Part shown: piece after piece, positions 21,516 through 32,868 of the stretch | Layout: every line of letters begins with the position of its first letter | Position numbering within the stretch: the first letter of the stretch is position 1 | From: Anthoceros angustus | Lineage: Eukaryota; Streptophyta; Anthocerotopsida; Anthocerotales; Anthocerotaceae | DNA length: 64,000 nucleotides | Reading direction: 5' to 3' | NCBI GenBank assembly: GCA_010909165.1 | Contig: VJWM01000011.1 | Coordinates: 1,488,001-1,552,000 of the forward strand | The notes under the pieces: model-generated | Told to the model about the DNA's origin: nothing | What the model saw: only the letters and a program-made list of their open reading frames with translations | The model's database searches: none | Program-made: the position numbers and the translations under genes

Positions 21516-22258
21516 CCGTAGGATAGGCCAAGGATATGGCTGAGTCCTAGCGAATTATGTATTCCGACAGGAGTGTCCCCTGGAGCGAGTCATCATCTGT
21601 ATAGGCACTGACCCGACAGTGGGACTTCAGCTGGAAAGCGGTGGTAGTGCAGCCCTCTGTATTAATGATGTAGCAGATTTCTATTCACAGCAAGAGCTGT
21701 ATAAGGTCAAGCCTGAAACACTATACCGGTGGTAAACAGTGTAGGTATTGTAGAGTAGTATGTTACATAAAGTCCCTGATATGTGCAACATATACAAGCA
21801 TCAGCCTCTCTATGAGACAGCCCCTGTCGGCCAATGGTAATAACTGGACGTCTCGTTCTCTTCGTTTCGTGATAGAGAACGGACAGAAAACGGGATACTC
21901 TCAGTAACGTCCAAAGAGCTTTGAGTGCACGCTGATCTATCGCGAAAGGTTCTTGTGGTGAGTCAAACCAAAAACATGGCTTGCAAAAATCTGTTAGTGG
22001 AAATGAAAGTTTCGCAAGATATGAAACTCCGTTTCCGGTTTCCGGCCGTTGCCTCTCGGTCACGCGCTTCAGTTAGTTAGGTACACCATGTGGGACTTAG
22101 CGTTGGTTACCGGGACCCGGGTTTATCGAAAACCAACCTATATTATAAATATGATGCGTGAATTACTTCAAATTTGACAACTGGGGAACTCCAGGATGGA
22201 AATGCTTGCCGATAGAACTCACCAGTCGACGCGTCACACATATCCTGTGAATTGGCGG
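21516..22258. other. Convergent intergenic region between HGH1 and the WAT1-like gene
   Basis: About 740 bp holding the 3' ends of both genes. No further gene is recognised. Confidence 0.6.
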
Positions 22259-24074
22259 CTAAGTACTTGCATATGGAAGCAATGGTGCTGTGAGGCCAGC
22301 TTCTGGTGGTGCCGCTCGTCTTGTTGATTTCTCCAAATCAGGGATTTCCTCTGCCGTTAGATTCTCTTCCAGGGGAGTTCCCTTTAATTCTGGAGTCGAG
22401 GACTGAATCTGTAGAGCAATATTTCGACCCCAAGTGACGAGGTACAGGCCCATCACTATCCCAGCCCCCCCGAGAATGCTGTTCATGCATGCAGAGAATG
22501 AGTAATCGTCCATGTTTTGATTAGTTTGAATACAAACAAGTAACGAGGACGACCAACCTGCCAAAATATAATGTGTCGCCGAGTAAGATCACGGCCAGAG
22601 ATAATGCAATCAAGCATTGGAGGGGAGTGCACGCTGCTGTGAGGAGGGGCCCTCCCATCCGGATACACCATGCTTGAAGGGTGTATCCAAAGCCAGAAGA
22701 TATTAGGCCCTGGATCAAGAATCACGGATGACTTTAGTGATCCACCAGTAGGCGAAGGAACGGCAAAAATGATCAAGGTCCTGGACTCACCGAATAGGCA
22801 ACGGCTAGTAGAGGTAATCCCCCTTGCAGAGTCCAGAGAGAAAGATCTCTCTCCACCAAAATTGCTGCGCCTCCAAATTGCATTGCCCCAAATAAGTAAG
22901 TGAACGCCAGAATTGTGAGCGGTGCCGGATAGTCCTGTTGAATCGGAACCTGCAGGCGATAAAACATTTCACTGACGACGTCCTAGCTTATAGATGTGCC
23001 GAAGGCCGAACTCAGCTTCTCATTACTAACCTGCAAAGTGAGATATGTAGCCCACAAGACGCTGCTCATGATGCAAAGCAACGCACCGACTTGCCAGTCA
23101 CTCCAGCCTGTGGCCTGCGAGTTTACCCACTGAGCAAGGGGAGTGCCGTCCACATTCAACTGCATAGTCTCCAAAATCGGCTCATAATCAGCCAAATTAA
23201 GCCCATTTTGCCACAAGCCCGAGCTTGGATGCCCTACGAGGTGCGGGCCCTTGTATATGGTCATGGTTACCGCTCCCGACATACATAAGATTGTGCCGAT
23301 GACTTTTGCCAGACCGTCCCGTTTTCGTATGTGCACCTGCTCCACTCTGCATCAAACCTTGTCAGATAAACGTATGTAGCAAAAAAAGTGCAGATCCTTC
23401 AATCCAACTGCTGCTGGCGCGGCTCAGGCTGCCGGCACGTACGCGTGAGCATATGCTCACCCCATGGCAGCTGCCACGATGAAAGTGAACACCGGAACAG
23501 AGTTCTGAATTGCTGCTGCGAGTGCCGAGGAGGAGGACCCGGCTCCCGCCAAGAAGAGGGATTGTGCAGCAAAAAGCCTGAAAACGAGGACGGTGAGGAT
23601 GGAAGAAGTAAACCAGTCGATCACTATCAACGCTACGACATTTCTACCAGGAAGCTTTGTGCAACAGAAATTGAATGTGGACGATGGTCTCACCCGACGA
23701 ACGACAGCACAAGGAATTTAAGCACTAATTCCAGAGTAAGGGGAGGCCGTGTCTTCCTGCAGAGCACACAATTGAAAGGAGCAGACCACTTCATTTTCAG
23801 AAACTTTTACTCATACAAACACATGATCAAAATTAGGGGCCCCAAAGGAAGCTAACAATCACCTTTCAAAAATCTGCGCAGCAGGAATAAGCAACGTCAG
23901 AGCAAAGAGACTCCTATAGAAGGAGAAGACGAAAAAGCTAACGCCATGGTTGAGAGCCACTCGAGACAGTATCTGGTATCCAGCAAACATCGCTTGGAGA
24001 ACAATGAGGCCAAATGGTAGCCGGATTCTCCTCAGCCAGGATGTCTCCATCCTTGCTCCTGGAAATGCCACCAC
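22259..24074 (-). CDS. WAT1-related / UMAMIT EamA transporter, 7 exons
   Basis: A drug/metabolite-transporter superfamily protein of the plant WAT1 (UMAMIT) family, whose members move auxin or amino acids across plasma or vacuolar membranes. Seven exons on the minus strand: 24074-23863, 23756-23694, 23577-23461, 23346-23031, 22949-22791, 22709-22558 and 22478-22259. All junctions are GT-AG with consistent phases, giving 412 residues. Landmarks: QAMFAGYQILSRVALNHGVS with FVFSFYRSLFA (TM1-2), the ERKTRPPLTLE loop, AAAIQNSVPVFTFIVAAAMG, VHIRKRDGLAKVIGTILCMS with GAVTMTIYKGP, SSVLWATYLTLQ, SSGFGYTLQAWCIRMGGPLL and GLYLVTWGR, followed by a hydrophilic tail. This gives about ten TM helices in two EamA domains. 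A second Met (24050) is an alternative start. Substrate is unknown. Confidence 0.93.
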
Positions 24075-24900
24075 AATGCCAACTCCTGTCCCGGATCAGG
24101 TCTTTGCTCAAAGCGTCATCGGTGCTCAATCGCGCTGTCACCTGAATTCCAGCTGCAGTCCTTGAAGCTCCTCAATTCATATTAGGGGAACCTTGGTCTA
24201 GTGCCACAACGGTGATCAAGTCCCTGCGAAGCAACAAGATAGTGTCAAGCTATCAAAATTCAGCACAACACGAGGACAAAAGTAATACCAGGTCAGGCGA
24301 GCAGTCCAAGCTCAAAGCAGGCACCTGTCCTCACGACTTTTCAGCGGAGGCCAGGATAAGCGACGGGTGCAAATTAACAGCACAACGTCGTGGAGCTGGA
24401 TGCCAGGCATCGGCGCAAAAGGAGAGCTGCTGCAGTGTACAAAATTGATTTGGCGGAAACTGTGATCAATACGGTCGTTGGAAGGCCGAGGAAAGGAGGA
24501 AGCAACGACGCCAGCCGTTTTTAACAGGATCTGAATGTAGCAGGGGGAGGCACTATACGAGGAGTCGCACCGTTGGCCTACCGGTAACACGAAAGCCGAC
24601 CGTGAGCTCGGAAGACGGACATTTGTCCAAAGCAGCTGATGGAGCGCCACCCTTTGCGCGGCGCGTCTAGGTTTTTCACTCACACAGTAGTCAAGGAGTA
24701 AGAGAGGCGCCGCGTGATGTACAAAATTTTGATGTAGGCACTTATCTAGTTCGAGAAAAGTTACAGGGGTAGTTTTGCGATACGGGAGATCGCGGGGCTT
24801 GTCCCTATGGCCTTGGCCAAGTGCCCTCCGTAGGGTTGTTTCCCTTTGTCTAGGGGTAGATGGGATTTCTCAATCTTTTTATTCTTATATTTTTTATTTT
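24075..24900. other. Region upstream of the WAT1-like gene
   Basis: Presumed 5' leader and promoter of the minus-strand transporter. No recognisable protein-coding gene; the minus-strand ORF 24683-24312 (123 codons) has no family resemblance. Confidence 0.5.
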
Positions 24901-24921
24901 ATGAGATTATAATTTATGATC

Positions 24922-25063
24922 GCAAGGTAGGCTAATCAAACAAATGGGGCTAATTAAATTGAAGGCTGGCAAGGTAGGCTAATCAAACAAATGGGGCTAA
25001 TTAAATTGAAGGCTAGCAAGGTAGGCTAATCAAACAAATGGGGCTAATTAAATCGAAGGTTGG
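24922..25063. repeat. Minisatellite, three 47-bp units
   Basis: A unit containing GCAAGGTAGGCTAATCAAAC and AAATGGGGCTAATTAAAT begins at 24922, 24969 and 25016, a period of exactly 47 bp. The copies differ at only a few positions, so the expansion is recent. No coding content. Confidence 0.9.
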
Positions 25064-26520
25064 ATGATGGTTTTACAGGAGGAGATAAGTCCCCCTTCAT
25101 ATAGGCCTGATGGCCAGTCTCGACACACAACGATTGCAGATGCTAGGAAAATAGTAGGCTTGTCAAAACGTCGGATCTTGTTCACATAAGTGACTAGCCA
25201 GGATGACACGTCAAGAATAGAGAACAGTTTGAATTCGCAAGAACAAGAGCACTCGAGTAGTGGTTCGCAAGTGGGATAAGTGAAGAAAAATAAGCTTGAA
25301 GTTTCGTGTTTGCAACAGGGACTGTAGTCAAGCAAGGCATGTTAGTCCAAGAGCCACAATGAAAAGCATAAGCTCATGTGTTAGTCATCAGCTTAGCAAG
25401 GACAAGGGACAAGGCACAGTAGTAGATAGAGACAAACTTCACACTTTGCCTGTTAGCCTATGAGAACAATATTGTTGAACAGAGACGGAGACATGGTTGA
25501 GCTCAAGGGCAACATGGCCGTTGCTGTGAGGGATGATTCTTTGCAAGAGCAAGCGGGCTTTATAGTTCCTCAGCCTTCCCAATTTTCAAGACACAATAAA
25601 CTCCTGGTGGCTATACAATCTTCCAAGTCACAGTACACCATTGGACTATACGCATTCGATTGCCTACTCATACTATGGTCTAACTCTTCAAGAGTGTGGC
25701 ACGTGCCTCACAGGCGATTCTTTGAGCACATGTACACCTCAGACGCGCACCCGTTTCTTTCATTGCTGGCAGAATTTACTCACAGCTTTCTCAAGAAGGA
25801 AAGCTTCTTTCATCGCTGTCACTGCAGCTAGATACTTGGCCACCACTAATGGCATAAGTTCCATTGGTAACAAGCCTCCGATGAAGGAGAAGTGAGGGAT
25901 TCCACCAGAGCCAGTGAGGGATTTCCGTGCCTATGAATGAATTAGGTCCCGGTGTTGACAAAATTTGTAGTAGCGCTCCCTTCATGAATTTTAGGACTTT
26001 AAAATGACGAATAAACTAAATTCATCTATGAGATTCTTATCGATTGGACGAACCAAAATAAAATATTCCATCTCATTATGTAAAGTACGCATATTCAGGC
26101 AATCCAAGACTATTACCGAATCAACCTTATGTTGTTCTGGATCGGGAGCTGGTGACACCTAACCTGACCCGGATGTTTGACACGTGTTGTTATGAATAGC
26201 GTACGAAATAAGGTAAAATATGGGTATTTATATGGTATAGGATATCATATGGGGTAGAATAGGGCATAAGGCAAAGAGTGTAGGACCTGCCTCATAGGGG
26301 ATCTTTGGATGTGTAGGAAACGGCACTCATCCGTTTTCTAAGCATTCCTCTCAGGTTTTGTAGTTTGCTGGAGAGATCACCTCTTGTGCCCTTGCTTCTG
26401 TAGTGATACGCTGCCGCCTATGGAATTATCATTGATGCGGTGCGGGGAAAGGGTTTGCAGAGTCCCATCTTTCATTCATGTTGCCAGGGTTAAAGTTACA
26501 TTATGTACGACTTCTCTTCG
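25064..26520. other. Non-coding region with repeat remains
   Basis: No gene recognised. 25797-26190 is the partner of the repeat at 17566-17880, with its middle inverted. The rest shows only short ORFs without family resemblance. Confidence 0.5.
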
Positions 26521-26524
26521 CTGA

Positions 26525-26613
26525 GGGGTGGAGGCTCAGTTGGCTAGAGGTAGCTTAAGCTTTCATAGCTGGGAGGAATCTTGAGATCGAGAGTCCGAGC
26601 CTCTTCCACCCCA
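26525..26613 (+). tRNA. tRNA-Met(CAU)-like sequence, probably a pseudogene with intron
   Basis: The stretch folds like a tRNA: acceptor stem GGGGTGG (26525-26531) with CCACCCC (26606-26612) plus discriminator A; A box GGCTCAGTTGGC; T arm GAGAG/CTCTT (26589-26593 with 26601-26605) around a 7-nt loop TCCGAGC. The anticodon CAT is at 26564-26566. Acceptor and T arms closely resemble plant elongator tRNA-Met, which normally has a short intron after the anticodon; this explains a length near 88 nt. The D stem pairs imperfectly, the T loop has TCC instead of TTC, and 4-5 extra bases sit before the anticodon. These defects make it more likely a decayed copy or a tRNA-derived element than a working gene. 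Confidence 0.55.
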
Positions 26614-26987
26614 TTTGGTCCAATTGGTACTATATAATATTTTAGGACGATATTCCAGTCACTCCTCATAACCCCCCATGGAAGATGGAAAACGTGAAGT
26701 TGAGCACAACGGTGAAGTCGTCTTTCTCGAAAAACAAACAACAAGTGTGAAGTCTTCGACTTCGGCGACAGAGAATTGGGCCCAACCTTGAGCCAACCTC
26801 AGATTCCCTGTACCCCCAATGATGGCCATCTCTCCCGCCGTGGCGGGGATGTATAATCGTTAGTCATGACCTCGGTATAAAACGGTGGAGCCTGAAGCGA
26901 AGCTGCTGTTTTCGTTGAAGAAAGCGGTAAAGGTGCTGTTTTCGTTGAAGAAAGCGGTAAAGGAAAACTGTAGCTCAGGGCTGCCAT

Positions 26988-27180
26988 TTAGTGCGTTCCA
27001 CACATGGCGTGGCCGATGTGTTGGGAGTCGGGATCGGGACCTTCTGTCAAGGCGTCGTCTATAACCACCACACTTTCCAGTAGGACCTTGTCATTCGAAG
27101 GAAGTGTCTTGGCTGTTTTACCCGTCAATGGCGGTACCACAGAAAAATGCACTCGTGTAGCCATCTTGCAAAACATCATG
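26988..27180 (-). pseudogene. Dirigent gene fragment
   Basis: Minus-strand translation gives RVHFSVVPPLTGK and VVVIDDALTEGPDPDSQHIG, clearly matching the central part of the intact dirigent protein at 15074-15673 (AFFIVPPLAG and VVVIDDRLTEGPD). Only about 55 residues remain; signal peptide and C-terminal half are absent. It sits beside the minus-strand PPR remnants, the same gene pairing as at 11.9-15.7 kb but inverted. Confidence 0.8.
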
Positions 27181-27255
27181 GAGAAAATAGTTTAGTGTTA
27201 CAAACTTCTCGGACTTGGGAACTGGGCTTGGTATTCTTGGACTCTTACAGATGCT

Positions 27256-28320
27256 TCAGATCCTGACTGGAAAACTATACATCAGTTCGTCCATGTCTGT
27301 CCACCAGGTCTGACCTGATTGCTTCCAAGCACGGATTTCAATTTTGTGCCTGCTCCCACATCTGGGCATTGGTTTATGTCTTTGGCAACAAAAGATAGGC
27401 TGACGCATCAGAGTCTGCCAGATTGCGACATCAGTACAGACACTGACTGCAACCAAGCAAGTGCCTCATCCAGTCGGCCTGCACGGCCCAGGAGATCTAC
27501 CATGCACGTGTAGTGCTCCACTGTGGGGGTGATGCCGTAGTCTTTGATCATGACATGAAAGTATGTAGTGTCTCCCCTCGCTTACTAGCGCCGTATAACT
27601 GTCAGTACGTCTAGCAACGTGTTGCCATCTGGCTATTACCCATCATCTCCCATGCTGAGAAGCAAGGTACAAACATCTTCACTGACTCCTTTTCACCAAG
27701 TCCATGAAACACCCTCTAAGCTGCCTTTAGCATACTCTAAGCAGCCAGACTCGGCATACATGTTCCATACACAACTGCCTATAAAGACATCAGATCGATG
27801 TCCTAGTTTTCTAGTCTGCAAATGAAGCTGCTTCCCCTTCTCTAGAGCTGAGCGCTTCACATGTGCATATGCCTGCAGTAGGCAGACAAATGTCACCTAA
27901 TCCGGTTCTGCACTGCCATCTTCTTGCACAAAACTAAAGAGATAAAGCGATTTTCGGCCCATGCCCTGCTGGGAACACAGAGATATTATGATATTCCATG
28001 TCACCACATCTTTGTTTCCAAGTCTGTGAAGGATTCTTCAGTGTCATCCAAGTTGCCACACTTTGCATATCTGTTTACCAAACAGTTAGCGACGAGAAAA
28101 TCAGCTGTATGTCCTCCTTGTAAAATCTGTGTATGAAGCAGCTTCCCCTTATCCAATGCCGAGGCACCCACTCTTGCACACGCTTGCAGGAGGAACATAA
28201 ACGTCATGCAATTGGGTACCTTCTCCAAGGCTGGCCACACTTGCAATTGAAGCCTTGGAGAAGGGGGTTCAGCTGCAAGTGTGGCCACACTTGCACACGC
28301 TAGTAGGACGCGCACAAATG
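27256..28320 (-). pseudogene. PPR pseudogene, inverted partner of the 11.9-13.8 kb locus
   Basis: Minus-strand frames give MTFMFLLQACARVGASALDK with LVNRYAKCGNLDD (28250-28030), MTFVCLLQAYAHVKRSALEK with SDVFIGSCVWNMYAESGCLE (27896-27730), and an E/E+ piece AWKQSGQTWWTDMDELMYSF (27330-27260). The last closely resembles WKQAGQSWWADMDGRVHSF at 13730-13790. Reading order is scattered over several frames with stops, so no protein is made. Confidence 0.75.
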
Positions 28321-28750
28321 TCCCACAGGTCTGGGCACCGCCATGCCATGAAAGGGACTGAGGTCAGCTCTGGTTCGATGACAGCCACCAGAATTAGCAG
28401 ATACTATCTCGTTGCGGTTAAGGATAGATTCAAAGCACAAAGATAACACATGGAGCGCCAGTCTGCCCGTAGCAGAAGAGAAGTGGAGCAGCGGCAGGCT
28501 ACCGATCAGAACGTGAAGCGGAAGCTACGAGTTGCGGCCGGGCAAGGGCATTCCGTAGGTAGACTGTCTAACAGATCAATCAGACATTTGAGTTTCTCGA
28601 ACTCTAAAAACAAGGACAACAGCACCAGGTCGCTTCTTGAGGCATGATGGTAAGCTTCGGCACCAACAGGCATTAAGCCAGGCACCCCACAATAAGAATA
28701 GACCCACTAGACTAATCCGAGTGCAAAGGTTCCGAAACCTTGACACGCTA
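28321..28750. other. Spacer between PPR remnants and ACR3 copy 1
   Basis: About 430 bp containing the presumed 3' region of ACR3. No ArsC-like sequence occurs here, unlike the region downstream of ACR3 copy 2. Confidence 0.6.
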
Positions 28751-29933
28751 CTACACAAAGAGATACTTCTGCAACTTCAGGGTTACATACACTAATCCCA
28801 ACAAGACAGGTACCTCAATCAACGGGCCAATGGTTGCAGCCAATGCCTCTTGAGAGTCTATGCCAAAACTGCCCACAGCCACGGCTATGGCAAGCTCGAA
28901 ATTGTTGCTGGATGCAGTGAACGACTGAGTAACAGCCTCTGCATAAGGGATGCCCAGACGACGACACAGCCACACAGATGAGAAGAAAACGATTGTGAAG
29001 TACAGAAGCATAGGGACCGCCACTCTTGCCACGTCCCCGATGTGGTCGACAATCTGATGAGCTTGGATGGAGAACATCACAAAATAGTGTACAGCAGGCC
29101 AATAAGAGCCCAGGGCGCTATGAAAGGTATGAACTTGGTGTCGTACCACTTTCTACCCACGGTGTAACGTAGGGAGTACCTTGTGATGAATCCAGCAGCC
29201 AGAGGAACTCCGAGAAAAAGCAGCACACTTCTGGCGATATCCCAGGCCCCTACATCAATGCCCTTGCCCCTGGAAACCACTTTAAGATAGAAGAGAGAAA
29301 GTGGAGTATACAACACCATCTGCATCACAGAATTGATGGCCACCAGTACTGCACACAGCTGTCCATCTCCCTTGGCCAGATCATTCCATATGAGCACCAT
29401 GGCGATGCATCTGGCAATGCCCACCAGAATAACCCCTGCCCTGTAGTGCTCAAGATCCGGAAGTGTAGCCCAAGCAAGGCCTGTCATGAGTGCAGGGCCC
29501 ACAAGCCAATTCAGAATGAGGCTCAACACCACATTTCGCGCCAGTCCTCCAGTCTTGATTGTTTTATAAAGAACTTCATACCGAACTTTGCAGAGAACTG
29601 GATACATCATGACCCACAGTCCTACGGCAATAGGCAGAGAAACAGATGCCAGTTTCACAACCTCCAGTCTCTTCTTGATTCCTTTCACATAGTAACCAAT
29701 AACGAGTGCCAATGCCATGTCCACAAGTATCCAGACGAACAGGTAGCGATCTAGCAAAGACAACTTCTTGAACAGGCCTACATCTGCGATAAGTATTCAT
29801 GCCGAGTAGGTCAGTCACACTCTAGGAACTCTTCAGAAGACAAAGAAAGCCAATCTTTCACGAACTGAAATGCTGTACCGGCGGAGTCGTCAGCTCCAGG
29901 CTTCATCACAGCCTCACACACAAGCTCCTCCAT
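28751..29933 (-). CDS. ACR3: ACR3-type arsenite efflux transporter, copy 1, one apparent frameshift
   Basis: ACR3 (bile/arsenite/riboflavin transporter superfamily) exports arsenite across the plasma membrane or into the vacuole. Exon 1 is 29933-29879 (MEELVCEAVMKPG), then a 95-bp GT-AG intron, then exon 2 from 29783 to the stop at 28751; phases join as ADVGLFKKL. Predicted length is about 362 residues with ten TM helices. The TM4 cysteine needed for arsenite transport is in GIARCIAMVLIWNDLAKGDG (codon about 29409-29407) and the TM9 glutamate in GPLIEVPVLLG (28816-28814); SFTASSNNFELAIAVAV is intact. One defect: near 29077 a T run is one base short against the family, shifting frame between IGLLYTI and MFSIQAHQIVDH. 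This may be a homopolymer sequencing error. Copy 2 (49140-50229) is far more damaged. Confidence 0.88.
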
Positions 29934-30570
29934 GTGGTAGCAATATTGACACACTCGTCTGCCGATCAAACGCCTGGCAACATGCACTTTAGAGTAATTA
30001 CCAAAACAGCAGAGACACTCTCAATTTCTCACAGCACAAACATGAAACTTGCCACCAGCAAGCCTTCACGAGAGGTGGAGCTCACTTCTCTGCTGGTGCA
30101 ACAATAAACCCCGGCGCAATTTTCGTCCGGCTGCGCAGCAACATCGGCTAATGCTGAACCATTTGCCACAAATCTGCAGCGCAAACCCCGTCCGCGCTCT
30201 GAATATTGAAGGAGGTCTGCTGCGCACCAACCGGGCGGCAAAGAACCTCCACTTCATCCCTTTCAAAGGGAACTTCCAGGGCCATGACTCGGCACCGGAA
30301 TGTCACCTAGCGCGCTCCTCACGCCAAGGACGAATGCCGTCTCCTGATGAAGCACCCCGACAGAGATGCAAATGGCGCCAGCCGCAAAATCGCCACAAGT
30401 GAGAAGCAAAATGCTCTCCACGCGAATACACAGCACTGCAGCCAAATCGGATCTGCTTTCGGGCTAACAAAACGATAGATGCACTGACTCCAAGGCCTTG
30501 ACAAACATGAAAGATGGTACACCACGAACACCAATGTGCTGCTTCCCTCGCCCGCTCATACGATGCATTC
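28751..30570 (-). repeat. Segmental duplication, copy 1 (partner about 49140-50880)
   Basis: Similarity between the two ACR3 loci extends beyond the gene into the upstream sequence: shared landmarks include TCAGTCACTCTCTA-like sequence, TTGACACACTCGTC, AATCTGCAGCGCAAACCCCG, GGCAAAGAACCTCC and GGGCCATGACTCGGCA. The duplicated block thus covers gene plus about 0.6-0.9 kb of presumed promoter, in the same orientation. Confidence 0.75.
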
Positions 30571-32868
30571 CTGCAGAATACACTTCCCAGTTTGTGGCCG
30601 ACGGACAACCACCTGCCGTCAGCACAGATCATCAACTCGGTGGAGAGCAACAACGGGTTGAGCTTCCCACCGGCGTCACAGCCAGGGGCCAAGGCCAGCT
30701 CGGCAGCAACGATCTTGGGAGAGCCTGCTAAAGGCGGGCCGGACCCACATTATACTGTACACCGTGGCAGATCGAACACGAGAAGCCGGTTCCTGGGTAT
30801 ATCGGAAGCCGGGAGCCGGTAGCACCCTCTCTCTACAAGCATGAAACCCCGTACGGCCTCATTTCGGCTCATTTTTTTTGGGTCGCGCGGAGCGGCTGGC
30901 TCCGCAATGGGCGGTGTTTCCCCGCTTTTGTTTTGCATTTGAGTTTTGTATTTAGGGTTCTTAGTTAGGGTTTCTGGTATTTCTAATTATTTTTTCTTTT
31001 CTGCTGTTTCGTTAATCATTATTCAAGACTGTAATGTCCTAATTAGGTATATTTTTAATTAGTGACATTTTTTTCCCCAACAGTTTTCAGGGCTCTGACG
31101 TTGTTATGGTTTTTGACCGTTTTATGTTGCCCCTGTGCATTATTGCTCGATCAATTAGCTTGTTTTTGGTCGCATGGGTAATTTTCAGGTGGGCGGCATG
31201 TTCCCTCTTCTATTTCGCATTTTGTATTCAGTTGCTTTTTTCTAATAATTTTATGGATTTTAACACTGTTATGGCTTCTAACAATTTTATGTTTCTTATC
31301 AAAATTACTTTGTTTATCACCATATTTTAGTGATGTTGTATGTCACAGCAGTGACCAGGCAGCAGCAACACAAGCCCGGATATTAGACTCGCAACCCTAG
31401 CCTGAACAGGTATCGATATATTTGGCATATATTTCATTCATATAATTAAAAACTAGAACTGATACATGTAATTCAAGTAATTAGTTGAATAGCCTATGTA
31501 ACTTTCTTGACCTGCACCACCATAGATGTACAAGACTTGTTGTGAGGGTAATAGGACAACCATTCTTGGAGGCTCAAGTTAGATATGAGGGTAACCATTC
31601 TTGGAGGCTCAAGTTAGATATGAGCATAACCATTCTTGGAGGCTCAAGTCAACTATGAGGGTAGCTATTTCAGCTCCTAACATTGTCGTTTGATGGTCGT
31701 CTAACATAATATGGTATTTTTTTATCATAGTTTTCCTTTTCCTACCGAAGTTTGGTTCTGTTGCTTTTTTATGGATTTTAACATTGTAATGAGGAAGAAG
31801 AAGAAGAATTTTATTTAAGTCCACTAAGGACGGATTTCCGTCACGGGACTGAAATATGACAACTACATCGATTGCGGTAAAATGGTGTGGACGAATGCAA
31901 AGGTAAAATTCAAACAACACAAATAATCTTCAATCAATCAATAGTGTCAATGAAAATGCATGAACGACGGCTAAACACCGCCAATTCTTCCCCATGAACG
32001 AGGGCTAAACACCACCAATTCTTTCCCATGAATGAAAGAAAGTCACTTTGACCTACAGCACGAGCAGCAATAAGGGGTATTTCTTGTCATCATGACTTTG
32101 TTCACTACCCATAGTTCATTCATATTCCTATATAATAGTCCGCTAATCATTTAATAGTATTTTACCATAATATTTTACATATTTATAGTAAATTAATCAT
32201 GTTGCAATATAATTGTCATTTGCTGTACTTCTCTTTGTAGTAAGACATGAACATCACCTCAAACTTACGGTCATTGTTTACAATATCCCTCCATGTCCTA
32301 CATCCTGTTCCATTTCAGCAATCTTGGCTGCCATCCCTAAATTCCATGTCTACAATATTATTATAAAATAGTAAAATAAAAATGAATAATAATTCAAATA
32401 AAATAATAATATATAAAGTATAAAATCAAACTTAAGTTAAACTTAATCAGAGCAATTGAGCGAGCGGAAGGACAAGTATAGCCGGGAGGGCGGGAGGACT
32501 TGGGCTGGGTTCGCATGAACCCGAACCCGACATGAAATACATGACGTGGAGAAAAGGACAAGATCAAGCCACACTAAATACAATAAAGTAACTGGTTCCG
32601 AGTCGAGATGTTTCCTGGGTCCGTTTTAAGATACCTGAGAAATCCTTCGGGTCAGATGAAACCGGGTTACCGGAACGGCAAAAAATCCCGTGCACGGCAT
32701 CTGTAAGAAATATCGGGTCGGGTCTTTATGGAACCTACATTGAACTCAAGAACCCCATTACTTCTAGTTTTCTAGGGTACAAGTGTGGCGTTTCGGAGTG
32801 CGCAGATGCTTGGCGGCGGTGCCGTTTTGTTGTGTTGTGCAACCTAGATCTCATACCCAGAACGAATC
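30571..32868. other. AT-rich intergenic region
   Basis: No gene seen. Contains a 35-bp minisatellite (31558-31665), a twofold repeat of GGCTAAACACC(G/A)CCAATTCTT near 31965-32035, and a segment near 31810-31860 (CCACTAAGGACGGATTTCCG) whose reverse complement occurs near 61725-61770. Confidence 0.6.
31558..31665. repeat. Minisatellite, three 35-bp units
   Basis: AACCATTCTTGGAGGCTCAA begins at 31558, 31593 and 31628, a period of 35 bp; copies differ at a few bases. Confidence 0.9.

Noticed and set aside
28751-29933. ACR3 copy 1 as bacterial contamination
   Set aside because: It has a phase-consistent GT-AG intron and sits among plant genes and transposons. The plant ACR3 family is well known.
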